In this document: one piece after another, positions 1-11,750 of the stretch
Position numbering within the stretch: position 1 is the stretch's first letter
Layout: the number at the start of each line of letters is the position of its first letter
Origin: Pyrus communis
Lineage: Eukaryota; Streptophyta; Magnoliopsida; Rosales; Rosaceae
Direction: 5' to 3'
Assembly: GCF_963583255.1 (NCBI RefSeq)
Contig: NC_084803.1
Coordinates: 17,309,428 to 17,373,427 of the forward strand
Length of the DNA stretch: 64,000 nt
Program-made: the position numbers and the translations under genes
The notes under the pieces: model-generated
Seen by the model: the letters and a program-made list of their open reading frames with translations, nothing else
Databases searched by the model: none
Told to the model about the DNA's origin: nothing

Positions 1-380
1 AGATTTTTTTAATGTAATCATCACACGGTGTAGTATATCATGTATAATTATATAAATGGTATAATATGTGTGTTAAAAAGTTAATAACTTAAAAAATAAA
101 AAATTTCATCAATTATATAAAAACACTTAGTATATCATTCGTATTTCCATCACACCTTAAAATTTCTCAACGTGGTGCTGCACCATACAGTGGCCAACCA
201 GGGAGGACCACGAAGGCGTTTCGTTTGCCTCAAAAGTAACGGATTTGATTCAGGAATATAAGAATATATTCGATGGAAAGTTATAGCCACTTTATTTTTA
301 AAATTTTTATTCGACTTATTTTCAATTATAACACGTGTGTTGTGATATCGTTGTTGTCAATAACTATCAAATAAATTTTT
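1..380. other. AT-rich spacer, no gene seen
   Basis: No open frame of note and no recognisable element. The last nine bases (372-380, taaattttt) are the left target-site duplication of the MULE that follows. Confidence 0.6.
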
Positions 381-665
381 GGGTAAAATGTAAAAAACGA
401 CTTTAATTATTAGTCTCACGACATTTTCATACTTCATTTTTTTAAAATGATAATATCATATCTTATCTTACGAATTTGTGTCAATGTCATACCTCTATCA
501 GTTTTTCTGTTAATTTCTCAGTTAAATGCTGATGTGGCTTGATTCAGGATCCACTTTCTATTAAAAAAATAATAAAATATTATTAAAAACTAATAAAAAT
601 CATTTAATATTATTTAAATATTAAAATGATAAAGAAAAGTTAAAAAAAAAAAAAAAACCAAACAA

Positions 666-1135
666 AACTTCCCCTCTGTGCGCCCTCTCTCTTCTCCCTC
701 ATCCTCATCTCCATTCATCTTCTTCCTACCACCTGCTTCAACCCAGAAAAAAAGAAAAAAAAACACAAAACAAAACAAAACTTTGTCCCTCCCCCCCCCC
801 CCCGGGCACCCTCTCTCTCCTCCCCCATCTTCATCTTCTTATTCCTACCTGCTGCAACCCAGAAAAAAATAAAAAATAAAAAAAACTTTGTCCCTTCCCC
901 CTGCCCTCTCTCTTCTCCCCCATCTTCATCTTCTTTCCTCTTCTTCCCTCTATTTGTTGCAACCCGGGGAAAAGAAAAAAAAAAAAAACAAACAAACAAA
1001 CAAACAAAACTTAATACACAAAACTTTGTCCCTTCCCCCCTCCCTGCACCCTCCCTCTTCTCCCCCATCTTCATCTTCTTTCCTCTTCTTCCCCCTATCT
1101 GCTGCAACCCAGAAAAAAGAAAAGAAAAGAAAAGA
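666..1135. repeat. Tandem repeat of about 95-130 bp inside the MULE
   Basis: Four diverged head-to-tail units start near 666, 777, 882 and 1018. Each runs from an A-rich stretch, through a cttcccc/ctctctcttctcc block and ccatcttcatcttctt, to gctgcaacccag followed by poly-A. A partial fifth begins near 1142. An inverted copy of the same unit lies at about 1555-1625, next to the right TIR. The repeat is therefore the inner edge of the TIR, amplified on one side only. Confidence 0.7.
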
Positions 1136-1430
1136 AAAAAAAACGAATTGTCTTCCCTTGCACCCACCCTCGACACCCAACCTCGCACACACCATCTTCC
1201 CTCCTCTACACACCCCCCTCCTTAAATCCACACTCATTCCCCTCTTTTTCTCCGTGCCCATGTTCTCCACCTACGGAATCGGCCTAGCGAACGAGATTTG
1301 TTTTTGTTTTTGTTTTTTTTTTTCTTTTTCTTCATCCTCCTTCTTGTTCTTTCTAGGTTGCAGGGGGTTGGATTTTTTTTTTGGTGGGGGGGGGGGAATG
1401 AATTGGGTTGGGGTTTTATTTTTTATTTTT

Positions 1431-1506
1431 TTCTTCTTCTTCTTCTTCTTCTTCTTCCTCATTCTCCTTCTTCTTCTTCTTCTTCTTCTTCTTCTTCTTC
1501 TTCTTT
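1431..1506. repeat. (TTC)n microsatellite
   Basis: An interrupted TTC trinucleotide run inside the MULE interior, between a G-rich and a T-rich tract. Confidence 0.9.
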
Positions 1507-1987
1507 GGGGGGGGTTGGGGGTTGATGGGTTTTCAAATTTTTTTTTTTTTTTGTTGAAGATTAAGGAGGGAAGAAGATGAAGATGGGGAGAGAGAGATGG
1601 GGGGAGGGGGGGTGGAAGGGACGAAAGGTTTTTTATTTTATTTTATTTTTTTTTAACCTTTCTTTATTATTTTAATATTTAAAAATATTAAATGATATTT
1701 TTTTTCAGTTTTTTTAATATTTTTTAAATTTTTTAATAGAAATTGGGGTCTGGATCAAGCCACGTCAGCATTTAACTGACAAATTAACGGCAGGCTAACG
1801 GAAGGTATAACATTGGCACAATTTCGTAAGATGAGGTATGATATTGTCAATTTTAAAAGATGAGGTATGAAAATGTCGTGAGACCAATAGTTGAGGTAGT
1901 TTTTTGTACTTTACCCTAAATTTTTTATAGAATGCTTTATAGCACAGAATATTGAATGGTCATACATTAATACATGTAAAAAATAAA

Positions 1988-2108
1988 GGGAATTGTTATT
2001 GGCACTTCAAAAATCTCATTCTACACTCCAAACTTTCTATAGTTGGAAAGAAAAATACACTTGTGAGGATTGTAGAATGAGATTTTTGGAGTGTCAATAA
2101 TACTTCCC
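1988..2108. mobile_element. Short MITE, hAT-like (8-bp TSD)
   Basis: A 121-bp element whose two halves pair as inverted repeats: it begins gggaattgttattggca and ends with the diverged complement. It is flanked by a perfect 8-bp duplication aaaataaa (1980-1987 and 2109-2116). A second copy of the family lies at 61827-61949 in the other orientation. The 8-bp duplication suggests the hAT superfamily; the class is inferred from that alone. Confidence 0.75.
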
Positions 2109-2116
2109 AAAATAAA

Positions 2117-3007
2117 TATCGCGGAAATGAAAAGGCTTTATTGGATATTTAGGTATACAACAAAAGACAGGATTAAACACGAGGATATCTTGGAGAAATT
2201 ATGAATGGCTCATTGAAGATAAGATGAGAGAAAATCAGTTAATTAACGTGTGTCACGCTCAAAACTTGTAGGTTAAAAAACTAAAATAATTAGTCATTGG
2301 TGGGTGTGGAATCGAAGTTATAATGAACTCACCCTTAAAAATAGGCTACGTCCATTTTATTGCTTATAATATATTGATTTCAAAGATTACAAGTAGTGCT
2401 AGGGTAAAGACAATAAATCTCTTCTTTCAATTGTCCGACCCCATTACAAGAGTTTCACACCCCTTTATATACGCCCTTAGTGAACCCAAAAAACCTTGGG
2501 CTCACCTACCTTTACTTTTCTGTCATTTAATGAGCCATTGAAATAGGCTTGCTTGCTAATAACATTTTCCACTATTGGTCGATATTCGCCGATGAAGTGA
2601 CATTCACTCGGTCGAAAATGCACATCCTTCTAGCTCAATGTGTGACGAGCAACCTGCTTGGCCTTGATAAATCAACGATGCCATTCCTGAGCAATGACCT
2701 GACTGCCTTTACGTACCATCCTGGACTCCTGCTTTTGTTTGGTGGTTGACATGTGGCTTGACTGGTGTCTGAGTAGGCCTGCTCCTAAAGTTTTGTGCCA
2801 TTAAGTTGTCGGTCACCCCCACGTATCTTTGGCGGTGATAAAGTACTTAATGTCGTTCGTCGGATGAGGCTGGTGAGTGGTTGGTTATAGCACTTGGACA
2901 TGCCTCATTTTGATTCTACTGGGTCTTGGTCTTCCTATTCTTCTTTGGCCTTTGAATTTTATTGGGCTTTTGTAGTCTGTTTTCCGGCGTGTACTATTTT
3001 GAAGGTC
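2117..3007. other. Gene-free stretch, possible old retroelement sequence
   Basis: No gene recognised. Short open frames at 2323-2541 and 2549-2749 match nothing I know. A TATA-like cctttatatacgccc near 2463 and the general composition could fit a decayed LTR, but no paired copy or duplication is visible. Confidence 0.4.
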
Positions 3008-3256
3008 GAAAATGTGGTTTAAACATGTGAGCAGAAGACCTACAACTATTCTGGTTAGGAAATGTGATTATGAGATAGAGGCTTAGGGCAATAAGGTTAA
3101 AGGAAAACCTAGGAAGACTTGGAAATAGACATTAAGACAAGACATGGAGTATTTAGATCTTACAAAAGACTTGGCGCATAATCGAGCACAATAGCGTTGT
3201 AGGATTCATACAGTTGACCCCACTTACTGGATAAGGCTTTGTTGTTGTTGTTGTAC
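3008..3256 (+). mobile_element. 5'-truncated LINE: C-terminal tail of the reverse-transcriptase ORF
   Basis: Conceptual translation with stops gives, in order, a stretch like MWFKHVSRRPTT, then GKPRKTWK, then LRQDMEYLDLTKD and NRAQ*RCRIHTVDPTYW. This is the characteristic end of plant L1-type reverse-transcriptase ORFs (known pattern: W-GHV-RR, GRPKKTW, DM--L-LT, RAQWR-RI-VADP). It ends in a GTT/TTG repeat, as such LINE copies commonly do. At least two internal stops make it a dead remnant. No target-site duplication was identified. Confidence 0.75.
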
Positions 3257-3976
3257 ATGCTCTTTACCAAATCTCATTTTAGCTTCTACACTACATATTG
3301 ACTTACTTTACGACCTACAGTTTTCTTCATGTCCACTTTACCCCTACATTATGTATGGTCTTACTTGCACTCTTCCTCAATTTCTTATTTACCCGATTTC
3401 GTCAAATAAGTTAAAATTAGCCATCAATTGTGCTAACAATGGCATGTACAATTTAGTCTTTTCAACTATGTTGGTAAGATCCTGGAGTGTAAGGATGTGG
3501 GGTAAATTGAAATAGGTTTGATTTCTCCAGATTAAAATAAAATAAAATAAGAAAGAGGATAGCGATAGGAGTAGAGATTCTCATGATAGAACTCTTCGAA
3601 TCTTTGTAAAAAGGTCCAAAAACATTAATTTAATTCACGAATCTTGAAATTGAACATTCTCTTATATTATCTCTTAATCTGAATAATTAAGACCTAGTTT
3701 GAGTTTAACCCACCTAACATTCTAGACAACCAACGTATTTGAAAAGACTAAATTTTCTATGCCACATTAGTACAATTAACAACTCTTTAAACTTATTTGA
3801 CGGAATAATGTAAATGGGACATTAAGGAAAAATGCAGATGTTAAAGTAAGACAATATAGAGTATAGGAGGTAAAGTGAAACACAAATGAAGAGTGCACAT
3901 GGTTAAGTGAGTCAATATAAATATAAAAAAATAAAGTGAGATTTGGTGGATAATATATGTGTCATAACTAAAAATA

Positions 3977-3978
<2 letters not shown>

Positions 3979-4026
<48 letters not shown>
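3979..4026. repeat. Poly-T tract, 48 bp
   Basis: An uninterrupted T run. It may be the tail of a minus-strand retroposon, but nothing recognisable lies beside it. Confidence 0.9.
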
Positions 4027-5162
4027 CAGAGTAACCTTAATGGATGAGACAAAAATAAAACTTATGACTAACTTGATAAAAATTCGAGTTTATGCAACAG
4101 ATCAACCATCTATGTTGATGGTAGATATTGTGTAAATTCACATCCTCAAACTCTAGATACAAAGCTGCCCCCTCAAACGCTAGATACAAAGCAGCCCTCT
4201 AAAATTTGGTGAACAGGAACTCGTATTTCATGTGATATTAGTTGAATAGTTTTTATTTTATTTTATAGTACTGTGACAATGGATAAATACAACAAACGAT
4301 GGACTTGCATTTTATTCAGACATCGATAAAATTTTGAAAGTGATTTCAACTCAATTCAAAGAAAAGAGCGCCCCATACTATAATTACAAACTAATTTTTA
4401 TCCTCAAAAAAACAAGTCACAAATCAAGTTGGGAAACTCGTACGAAATAGTGTCCCATTCCTCGCTAATTCCGTATCTAGCTAACTCATGGTGACGTGAT
4501 TGCTTCTCTATGATCATGATTCAATTTATAAACTTTGAAGAAGGCCTCTAGCACAAGAGATGGTCTTTGACATGGCACCCGAATTGTAGTTGGTGCGTGA
4601 GAAAAGTGAAATCAAAGAATAAGTCAAGATTAGCATGACATATCAGGAGTATTGTAAGGTTGTCGGGGCCCAAAATTTCTCCCAGCACAGTTAATAACGG
4701 GCCTACAATGAAGATCTTCTTCCACCACTTGCATGGCTGGTAGTGAAAGCGTTAATGGTTGAATAGCTAAACTCTCTGAATTTTGAGGCGCTAAAATTTA
4801 AGAAGCTTCTAAATAGTATGTAACTTTGGGAGTTTTATACAGGCTTTAAAGAATAAGCTAGCGGAATTTATGAGACCAACCACTTTTCTTTTTTATTTCT
4901 TTGGTCGGAAAATAAAATTTTCATTAAAAATAGAGAAAATTACACAAAATGCTCACTGTATCAATCTTTTTACAATGCAACCAAATGCTCACAAAATGAA
5001 CAATCAGATTTAGGGCTGGTTTTTGAAGAAAATGCTTTTTTTTTTTTTTTATTATTTTTTTTTATTATTTTTTTTTATTATTTTTTTTTATTCTAAAAGC
5101 ACTTCAAGTGTTTTTCTAGGTTTTACTTGTATTTTACTAGATATTGATTCCAAAAACATTTT

Positions 5163-5204
<42 letters not shown>

Positions 5205-5284
5205 TTGAGCTATTTTAAAAGCACTTCCAAACGAGCTTTTAAACATTGAGATTTAAAGCTACTACAAGTGTTACTTATTACTAT
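4027..5284. other. Gene-free spacer with low-complexity tracts
   Basis: No gene seen. Contains a TATTATTTTTTTT-type repeat (about 5037-5092) and a 39-bp poly-A (about 5164-5202). The open frame across 5023-5208 is only translated homopolymer. Confidence 0.6.
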
Positions 5285-5425
5285 GGTCTAATAGCATTCC
5301 TCTTCACTTGTAAGTGAGAGACCTTATGTTTGATTCTCAAGCGAATTTAAACTGCATTATTGCTAACCCATTGTCTAGCTAAGTCGACATTTTTCCTTCA
5401 ATGTAGATAATATCATTTGTTCATA
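5285..5425 (+). mobile_element. Degenerate tRNA-type SINE remnant
   Basis: An A-box-like tggtctaatag near 5285 is followed by cacttgtaagtgagag and a B-box-like gtttgattctc near 5327, then ctaacccattgt. This order resembles tRNA-derived SINEs of dicots in which the box reads ggttcgattctc. No clear poly-A or duplication remains. Assignment is by motif memory and spacing, so moderate at best. Confidence 0.45.
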
Positions 5426-5722
5426 AAAACAGAAGAAAAAGAACACTATTGCAAAATAGATATTTTACGGTTATAAATTTGAACCATTCAATACTACGGG
5501 AAATTATAACCACACCCTTTTATATGCAAAGCCAATTAACGTACAAACAAAATTTCAATTCAATTATGCAGCTTAAAAAAAATTGTTTTTACAAAATCTT
5601 TTCATCACTTGCCATACGTGTATCACTTCCACGCTCACTAGTATTTACACATTTTTTAATTTTTCTTTCAGCTATCTCTTTGTAAATTAAAAACAGAAAC
5701 AAAATTTCTCATATCAAATCAA

Positions 5723-7626
5723 CTATCCTTGCTTCATTTCAGCAGGGGGCATAAAGCTCTCCATTGTCAAACCCCATATATTAAAATCCACCTCATCAAT
5801 CTTCCACGTTTCCTCCATCTCCCTCTTGTGGTTTGCAGATTGCTCACCATATCTGAACACCTTAACCCTAGTCCTCCCACTATGAGCAATGTTGATGCCG
5901 TCGACGTACTTGTAATCTTGTATGACCGACTCGGTGCTCGTCTCCCAAAACACATCCGTGTCGTCCCCTTTGTTTTTCATGCTAAGTAGCCTTGAGTCCT
6001 CAAATTTCACCAGTAGACCCGATCGCTGGCTAAAATATCCCCATATTGTGTGGTGAATTATCTCATAGTTTGGACCACTCTGTGCCTCACGAATTGCTGG
6101 ACTTGTTTCTAGCTTGAGGATGAAGCAATCGTCGTCGTGGATGATCTTCTCACCGATGCACATTGCATCTGCGAATAGATTGGCCGTGGCCCTTGGGTCT
6201 AAACCCTGCATATGTTCACGTCGAATCAGTTCTCAATGCCATGAAATTAGTTACCCTACTGAACAGTTTTTAAGAAATGTAGCAAAAACAAATATTTAAG
6301 AAGAAAATCTTCACACATTTACTCACCACTGCGTCTGTCAATGGGATCCCACTTGTATTGACAAATTAATTCTATCAGATATGTGGATCTATTTAGTATA
6401 GATTTTGTTTTGTTACATTATAGAAATTTGAATCCTAAACCTAGCTAGCCTGCTTATACCACGTCACTAGGCTAATTCCATTTGCTTATATAATACAAAT
6501 TTTGAGGTACGGGTTCAAGATTAGTTTTATGCACTTTAATTGAGATTCTGTGGCGGATTCACGTACGCGAGTGGCATGTCTGTTTGAGACGAATTTCCGT
6601 AAATGTGGTGCAAATAGTTTTGTTCTCGTTCCTACAAGAAATCAGAATATGTTGAAGAATATATGTATATGTACCTGTAGAAAACGGCGCAAAGGTCTAG
6701 GTGGGCCTTGAGAGACGGCTGTTTGTTGGTTAGAGGAATGCCTCCATGAAAGCTTGCCATTGCTTCCACAGATAACCTTGCAGCCGGACACAACAAGTTC
6801 TAAGCACCACAAGTCCGGATCCTTTTGCCACAGCACGAAACCACCCCTCTCGGCTGAGCTCCTTTTCACCTCAACGCTCACGTCCCCTTGGTGAAAATCC
6901 GATGCACTGATCTTTACCTCGCCGGTCACACACATGCTGGTCACCGAGTTCAGTGCTGGTTGCCCTCCGGTTGCTGCTGTGTACTGTTGCACGATGTATT
7001 TGGCTGTTGAAGCTTGCTGTAACATATTGAGTAGAATTATTGTGATTATTTCAAGCATAGGAAGTGATCTTCAGATTCTTATTATTGTGTTGGAACTATT
7101 GCACGATGTATTTGAATGTTGATTCTTTCTTTATTTATTTACAATACGTATATTCTCTTTAGGTATTCATTCGAACGAATTGTCTCAACTCGTATTAGTT
7201 AGAGATTTTGTCAATAATATTAATGTAATAAGTAAAGGTGGTGGATGCCTTATAACCATGCATTTTCAGCAACAACAATAGAAATCCGTAACAAAGTATA
7301 AGAAATTAATGACTATGAAAAGGATCGATGATTCTTACGATGGAAGAATCTCTAACTGGACGATGGACGGAATGTCCCAATTGAACTTGAAGAGGGATGA
7401 GAGGAGAGCCAACAAGGTAAAGCAAGAACCGCAGCTCGTTTAAGCGTCCAGCGATGACCGGCGCAGACCATTTGTCGGAAGTTTGAGCCTTCATCCACGT
7501 TAACATGTTCTGCCATCGCAAATGCACATTGCTTCCCATACTCGTGAACATCTCTTCTGGTATGGGGACCTCAAGAACCGTCTCGAGGCCATCTTCTTTA
7601 TCAATATTTGGACAAAGCTTCCTCAT
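5723..7626 (-). CDS. DUF620-family protein, 3 exons, 370 aa
   Basis: Exons (minus) are 7626-7339, 7016-6675 and 6205-5723, with GT/AG borders at each junction. All introns are phase 0, giving 96+114+160 residues. Exon 1 starts MRKLCPNIDKEDGLETV and carries VPIPEEMFTSMGS and the WQNMLTWMKAQTSDKW block. Exon 2 has STAKYIVQQYTAATGGQPAL and LWQKDPDLWCLELVVSGCK. Exon 3 has GLDPRATANLF, CFILKLETSP, IWGYFSQRSGLL and KIDEVDFNIWG. These are the conserved blocks of plant DUF620 proteins, whose biochemical role is unknown. Length fits the short members (about 370-430 aa). The ATG at 7626 is chosen over one at 7692, whose extra 22 residues are hydrophobic and unlike the family. The protein appears complete and unbroken. 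Confidence 0.9.
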
Positions 7627-8111
7627 GTGTATTACGATCTCATAAAAGAGAGAAGGGAAAAGGAAAAAAAAAAGAAAGAGACTTAGAGTCAAAGGGCTTA
7701 ATTAAAACGCCTTGCTCTCCTTCCTCAAACCTGATGAGGGAAAAGAGGGAACTAAGTGGAGAGAGTGGAGATGGTGAGAGGATGGGAATGGATGTGAATT
7801 TGCCAGAGGTTCTCCTTGCTTGTAGGTGTCATGTGGGCAAGATTAGATGGATTTGATTTGTTAACTTTCTATTTTAGGTGCATAGTTAAGCTAAATTGAA
7901 TAACAAATAATTGTATTCTTACTAGTCAGAAAATTCGCATTGCTATAGTCTAACATGTCCACTTGAACAATTGTATATCTGTGTCTTTAAATCCTTCAAA
8001 TTACAAAACCATTCTCGTCTCATTTTAATAGAAGTAAATGATTATGAGGTGACAAGAAATTATTGACATACATACAGAGCTTCACCTAATTTTCTGTTCA
8101 AATTATAAAAA
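7627..8111. other. Upstream region of the DUF620 gene
   Basis: This holds the presumed 5' leader and promoter of the minus-strand DUF620 gene. A pyrimidine-rich run on the minus strand (7650-7680) lies just upstream of the start. No other gene seen. Confidence 0.4.
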
Positions 8112-8352
8112 AATTTATCCAAAATGATTCCTGAAACTACCATGACTCATCACAGTGACTCATGCGATTTAAAATCAATAGAGGTGATTCTTGAGATTAT
8201 TCACCGTCACTCATTTTGATCTTTTTATGAAAAATCTTCATTAAATTGAGGATATTTTTGTCAAATTAACACTTTCCTTTGAAATGATGATTTCTTCAAT
8301 TTAATGGAGATTGTTCACAAAATGACCGATTGACATAGAACAATCTCAAATT
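8112..8352. repeat. Inverted-repeat element, MITE-like
   Basis: The arms pair imperfectly: tttatccaaaatgattc at the left against the complement of a segment ending ttttggctaaa at the right. Near the centre, aatcttcattaaattga pairs with tcaatttaatggagatt. The target-site duplication is not clear. Confidence 0.45.
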
Positions 8353-8789
8353 ATTTTGGCTAAAAAGCCAAATTTATATGGCAAATTGCTATCCATTGCT
8401 TTTTTTACTGCATTCCAACACCATTTGCAACGTCAAATTTAGAATCATCATCACAAGTGTTTCTACAGAAAAGCATTTCCATCATCACAAGTGTTTCTAC
8501 AGAGAAGGATTGTGGCAGTTTCTTCTCTTTTCGTTATGCTTTTTCCTTTGTGCTTTTTCTACTGTGTTTTCCCTTTTTTCTATCAATCATGTTTAGTCTA
8601 TTCTCTACAATCCTTTGGCATCCCTTTTTCCGAGTCATTTTCAATTTGATTTGTAGCCACTTTTCATCTCAATTTGTTTCTATTTATCGAGTTGGTGTGT
8701 CAAATTTCGGTGTTTTCACTGATTTGGCTGTCATCTACACCATCACCTTCTCTCTCTGTGCCTTTGGTAGCGTTGCATGTGGATCTCCA

Positions 8790-9112
8790 TAGGCTTCATG
8801 GCTGGTTTTTTTCCTGCTTGTGGTTACGATTGAAGAGATGTTCTTGGCTGATGGAGGCGATTGGGGTGGGGATGCTTTGTCGGAAGCATGGAATCGGGCT
8901 AGACGAGATTTTTTGGTGTGGAAACAACTGTAGCAAAGTTGTAGGTTGTTCTCGGTTTTTTTCTGGTTTGGGCTCAACCTTTGGTTGGGCTTTTTCTGCT
9001 TTTTGGGCTAGTCGTTTTTGGTTTGTATATTTTATCTGTGGGCCAGGGATTTGTAAGTTTGTGTTGTTTGTTTAATAAAGGTTTTTTATTTTAGTTGACC
9101 AAAAAACAGATC
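8790..9112 (+). mobile_element. Possible 3' end of a non-LTR retroposon
   Basis: A G/T-rich stretch with repeated tgggct motifs ends taataaaggttttttat, then ttgaccaaaaaa, a tail style seen in plant non-LTR elements. Two near-identical direct segments (catcatcacaagtgtttct at about 8445 and 8484) precede it. Open frames across 8378-9075 show no conserved domain. Weak call. Confidence 0.3.
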
Positions 9113-10050
9113 TTCGTTTGGTCTCTTCCCTGACATGCAAAAATAGAAAGAGAAAAAAAAAAACGGAAGGCCCAAGCGACCAGAAAAATGCCTGCAAACA
9201 TAATGAAGGAAATTGAGATTTCTTCACCGTAAAATTCATTGAAAATATGAAAAGTAAACAACTACTTATAAGGCTATAAGCAATGTAAGATCCATTCTCT
9301 TCTGATGTGGATTTTTCTCAACACTTTCATGTCAAATTTTCAAGCTGACCACATAGACAACACTAATCGGATGATGTGGAGCATGTGTAGCCGTTGGTTT
9401 CACACATGGAACAACATGTTCTGAGACCATGAAGAAAGTTGAGGTTCCACCATAAAACTAATTGACAATACTATGAGAAACTCAACTACTTATAAATAAA
9501 TGTAAAATTTTTTTTTCTCGATGCATGATTTCTCTCAACACATACCAATAATATCTCCCTCCTATATAGAGTAGTTAATTTGTTTTGTTTGAATTGTCAT
9601 CCCAAAAAATAAAGCAAGGTGAATTACGGAATTTGGCCTTTAATCTAGTAGTGCGAATTGGAATCTTTTGCTATATAAGCAAAGATTGTAATCACCTTAT
9701 AATTAAGCTTTTGAATACAACATAAAATCTCTTTCACTACATCATTGCAATTGGTAAAAGCATAACATAATCAATACATTAAATATACTAATTAATGAAT
9801 AACTGTAGGTAAGTGGTGGATTGACCTAGTGTATAGGGGCTTTTTTTTTTTTTTTTCAATTCACTGTGCTCTGGGTTGAAGTTCTCTCCGTCGCTTTAGT
9901 CTAGTAACATAATAATATTGCTTGTAATAAAAAAAAACCCGACAATTATAGATCTTGATAATGTATTGACACACACACATTCCAAATTCCAAGTTCCACT
10001 AATTTTATCCCCAAACTAGTCATGTTCTACACATTACTTCTTGAACACAT
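9113..10050. other. Gene-free stretch downstream of the transporter
   Basis: Nothing recognised apart from the probable 3' untranslated sequence of the minus-strand transporter (about 9850-10050) and a poly-T run near 9841-9856. Confidence 0.5.
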
Positions 10051-11750
10051 TCATACAGTATCATTTCTAGACCTACTAGCATCACTAGTTTTGCTGAAAA
10101 CCATTTCCATCTCTTCCAAGGATCTTCCCTTGGTCTCTGGCAAGAAGAAAAAGAAAAATATCCAGGCTAAAACAGCTATGCCTGCAAACATAAAGAAGGC
10201 CCCTCCAATTGTAATTGCCTTGTAAATTGAAATGAAGCTCATAGAAACTGTTGCATTCATAAGCCTATTCACAGCCACCCCAATACTGGAACCTTGTGCC
10301 CTAAGCTTCAAAGGAAAAATCTCAGTACTGTAAACCCATGTTATGGGCCCCAGCCCAATTGAGAAGAATGCCACAAACACATATACTGCCACAATACTGA
10401 AGCTTAGAGCCCAAGTCAGCTTCTCTTTGGACTGCTCAGCCATGGTCAAACCAAACCCTAAACCTGTTAGGGCTATAATCATGGCACCAGTGCTGGTCAA
10501 CAGTAGGCGCCTTCTCCCAGCTTTGTCAAGGAACAGTGTGGCTACACATATAAACACAGTTTTTGTGAGTCCAACTCCAACTGTGGCAAGCAATAACTTG
10601 TCTTTGCCAATGATCCCAGCTTTTTTGAATATTCTTGGACTATATAACACAACAGCTTCTATCCCCGTCGCATGCTCAAAAAAGTGGATTCCAATCGCTG
10701 CAATTAAAATCCGGCGGACGGCGGGCGTTGGCCTCAAAAATAGTTCTTTCCAAACCCCTTCACCCCTAGTGGTGTTACTGACCTTCACCACATCTTCGTT
10801 GCAATTTTTGTTGATTCCAGCAGCAACCAAGATATCGCGAAAACGGTGCTCAGCTTCTTGTTTGGAATTAGAAACTAGTAACAAAGTTTTCTTGGCTTCT
10901 GCTAGCCTACCTTGCATCACCAACCATCTTGGGGACTCGGGCATTTTGAGAATCCCAAAAGCTAAGACAATTGAAGGAAGTCCAGCAACTCCTAGCATCA
11001 ATCTCCATCCGAGTTTCAAAGTGAATTTTCCAAACAAATAATTTGATACATACCCTAGTAAGATTCCAAGACTTATGCAAAGCTCTGGGAGCGCGGTTAG
11101 ACGGCCTCTTGATTTGGCAGATGAAATTTCTGCAGAGTAAACTGGAGCAATCATTAGTGCAAAACCTACACCGACACCAGCAGTGCACCTCCCAGTCATT
11201 AGGACTGCATAGTTTGGACCATACCCCATTAGCACTGCACCTATTAAGAAAATAATGGAGGCTAGAACAATAGTGTAACGCCGACCGATGTAATCAGATG
11301 TTCTTCCAGCGGCTAGGGATCCCACTAGAGCACAAATGTTTAGTATTCCTGCAAGTACTTCAACTTGTACATCGTTGATTTTGAGGTCTTCCTTGATGAA
11401 GATCATGGCTCCACTCATCACACCAGTATCTAGATTGAGAAAGAAATTGGTTTTCATGATTACCACATTCATAAATTGTTGGATCATGCGTTCTTGTTTA
11501 ATTAAAATATAATTAAGGGAAAACCAAATTGTTTACAAGCCAATTGATCTAATTAAGGGGGGTATTGAACTACAAACATAACAGATTAAAAGAAAATTGT
11601 GAAATGTAGCATACCATAGCCAAATATAATGGATATAATGGAGGCTACCACAGCACAAGCACAAGCAATCTTGTTGATCCTTTCCGGTGTTTCGCAGCTT
11701 TCACCACTGCCCTCCACCTCCATCAGGGATGTAGTAGTATTCTTCGGCAT
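10051..11750 (-). CDS. Polyol/monosaccharide transporter (sorbitol-transporter type), 504 aa
   Basis: Exon 1 is 11750-11615 and exon 2 is 11429-10051. The join completes a GAT codon and gives GYDTGVMSG, the standard exon 1/2 border of plant polyol transporters. The protein is a 12-helix major-facilitator sugar porter expected to move polyols or hexoses with protons across the plasma membrane. Visible signatures, in order, are GRTSDYIGRR (loop 2-3), PVYSAEISSAKSRG, PESPRWLV, DKAGRRRLLL (loop 8-9), GLGPITWVYSTEIFPLKLRAQG and PETKGRSLEEM. Length is normal for the family (about 500-540). In the helix-7 motif, usually FQQ/FQH-x-(S/T)G, the first Gln is Glu (residue 297, GAG at 10677-10675), giving FFEHATG. 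In Rosaceae this family includes the phloem sorbitol carriers, but the substrate cannot be read from sequence. Confidence 0.92.

Larger units (their letters stand above)
381..1916. mobile_element. Non-autonomous Mutator-like (MULE) element with long TIRs
   Basis: The ends are long terminal inverted repeats beginning gggtaaa. The left arm (381 to about 740) reads as the reverse complement of the right arm (about 1555-1916), with mismatches, for roughly 350 bp. A perfect 9-bp target-site duplication, taaattttt, lies at 372-380 and 1917-1925, the length typical of Mutator-superfamily insertions. No transposase is seen. The interior is C/T-rich and G-rich low-complexity DNA, so the open frames there (888-1580 plus, 715-1188 minus) look like artefacts of biased composition. 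The TIR resembles that of the element at 38304-39440, so they are probably one family. Confidence 0.85.

Noticed and set aside
888..1580. 230-codon plus-strand open frame (and overlapping minus frames 715-1188, 950-1270)
   Set aside because: Translated homopolymer, TTC and CT repeats inside a MULE; no domain and open on both strands for compositional reasons.
5023..5208. 61-codon open frame
   Set aside because: Made of poly-T and poly-A runs only.
8378..9075. Overlapping frames of 72-133 codons
   Set aside because: Hydrophobic low-complexity translation, no conserved motif, and the region ends like a retroposon tail.
10343..11041. 232-codon plus-strand frame
   Set aside because: Antisense shadow of the transporter, whose motifs are clear on the minus strand.
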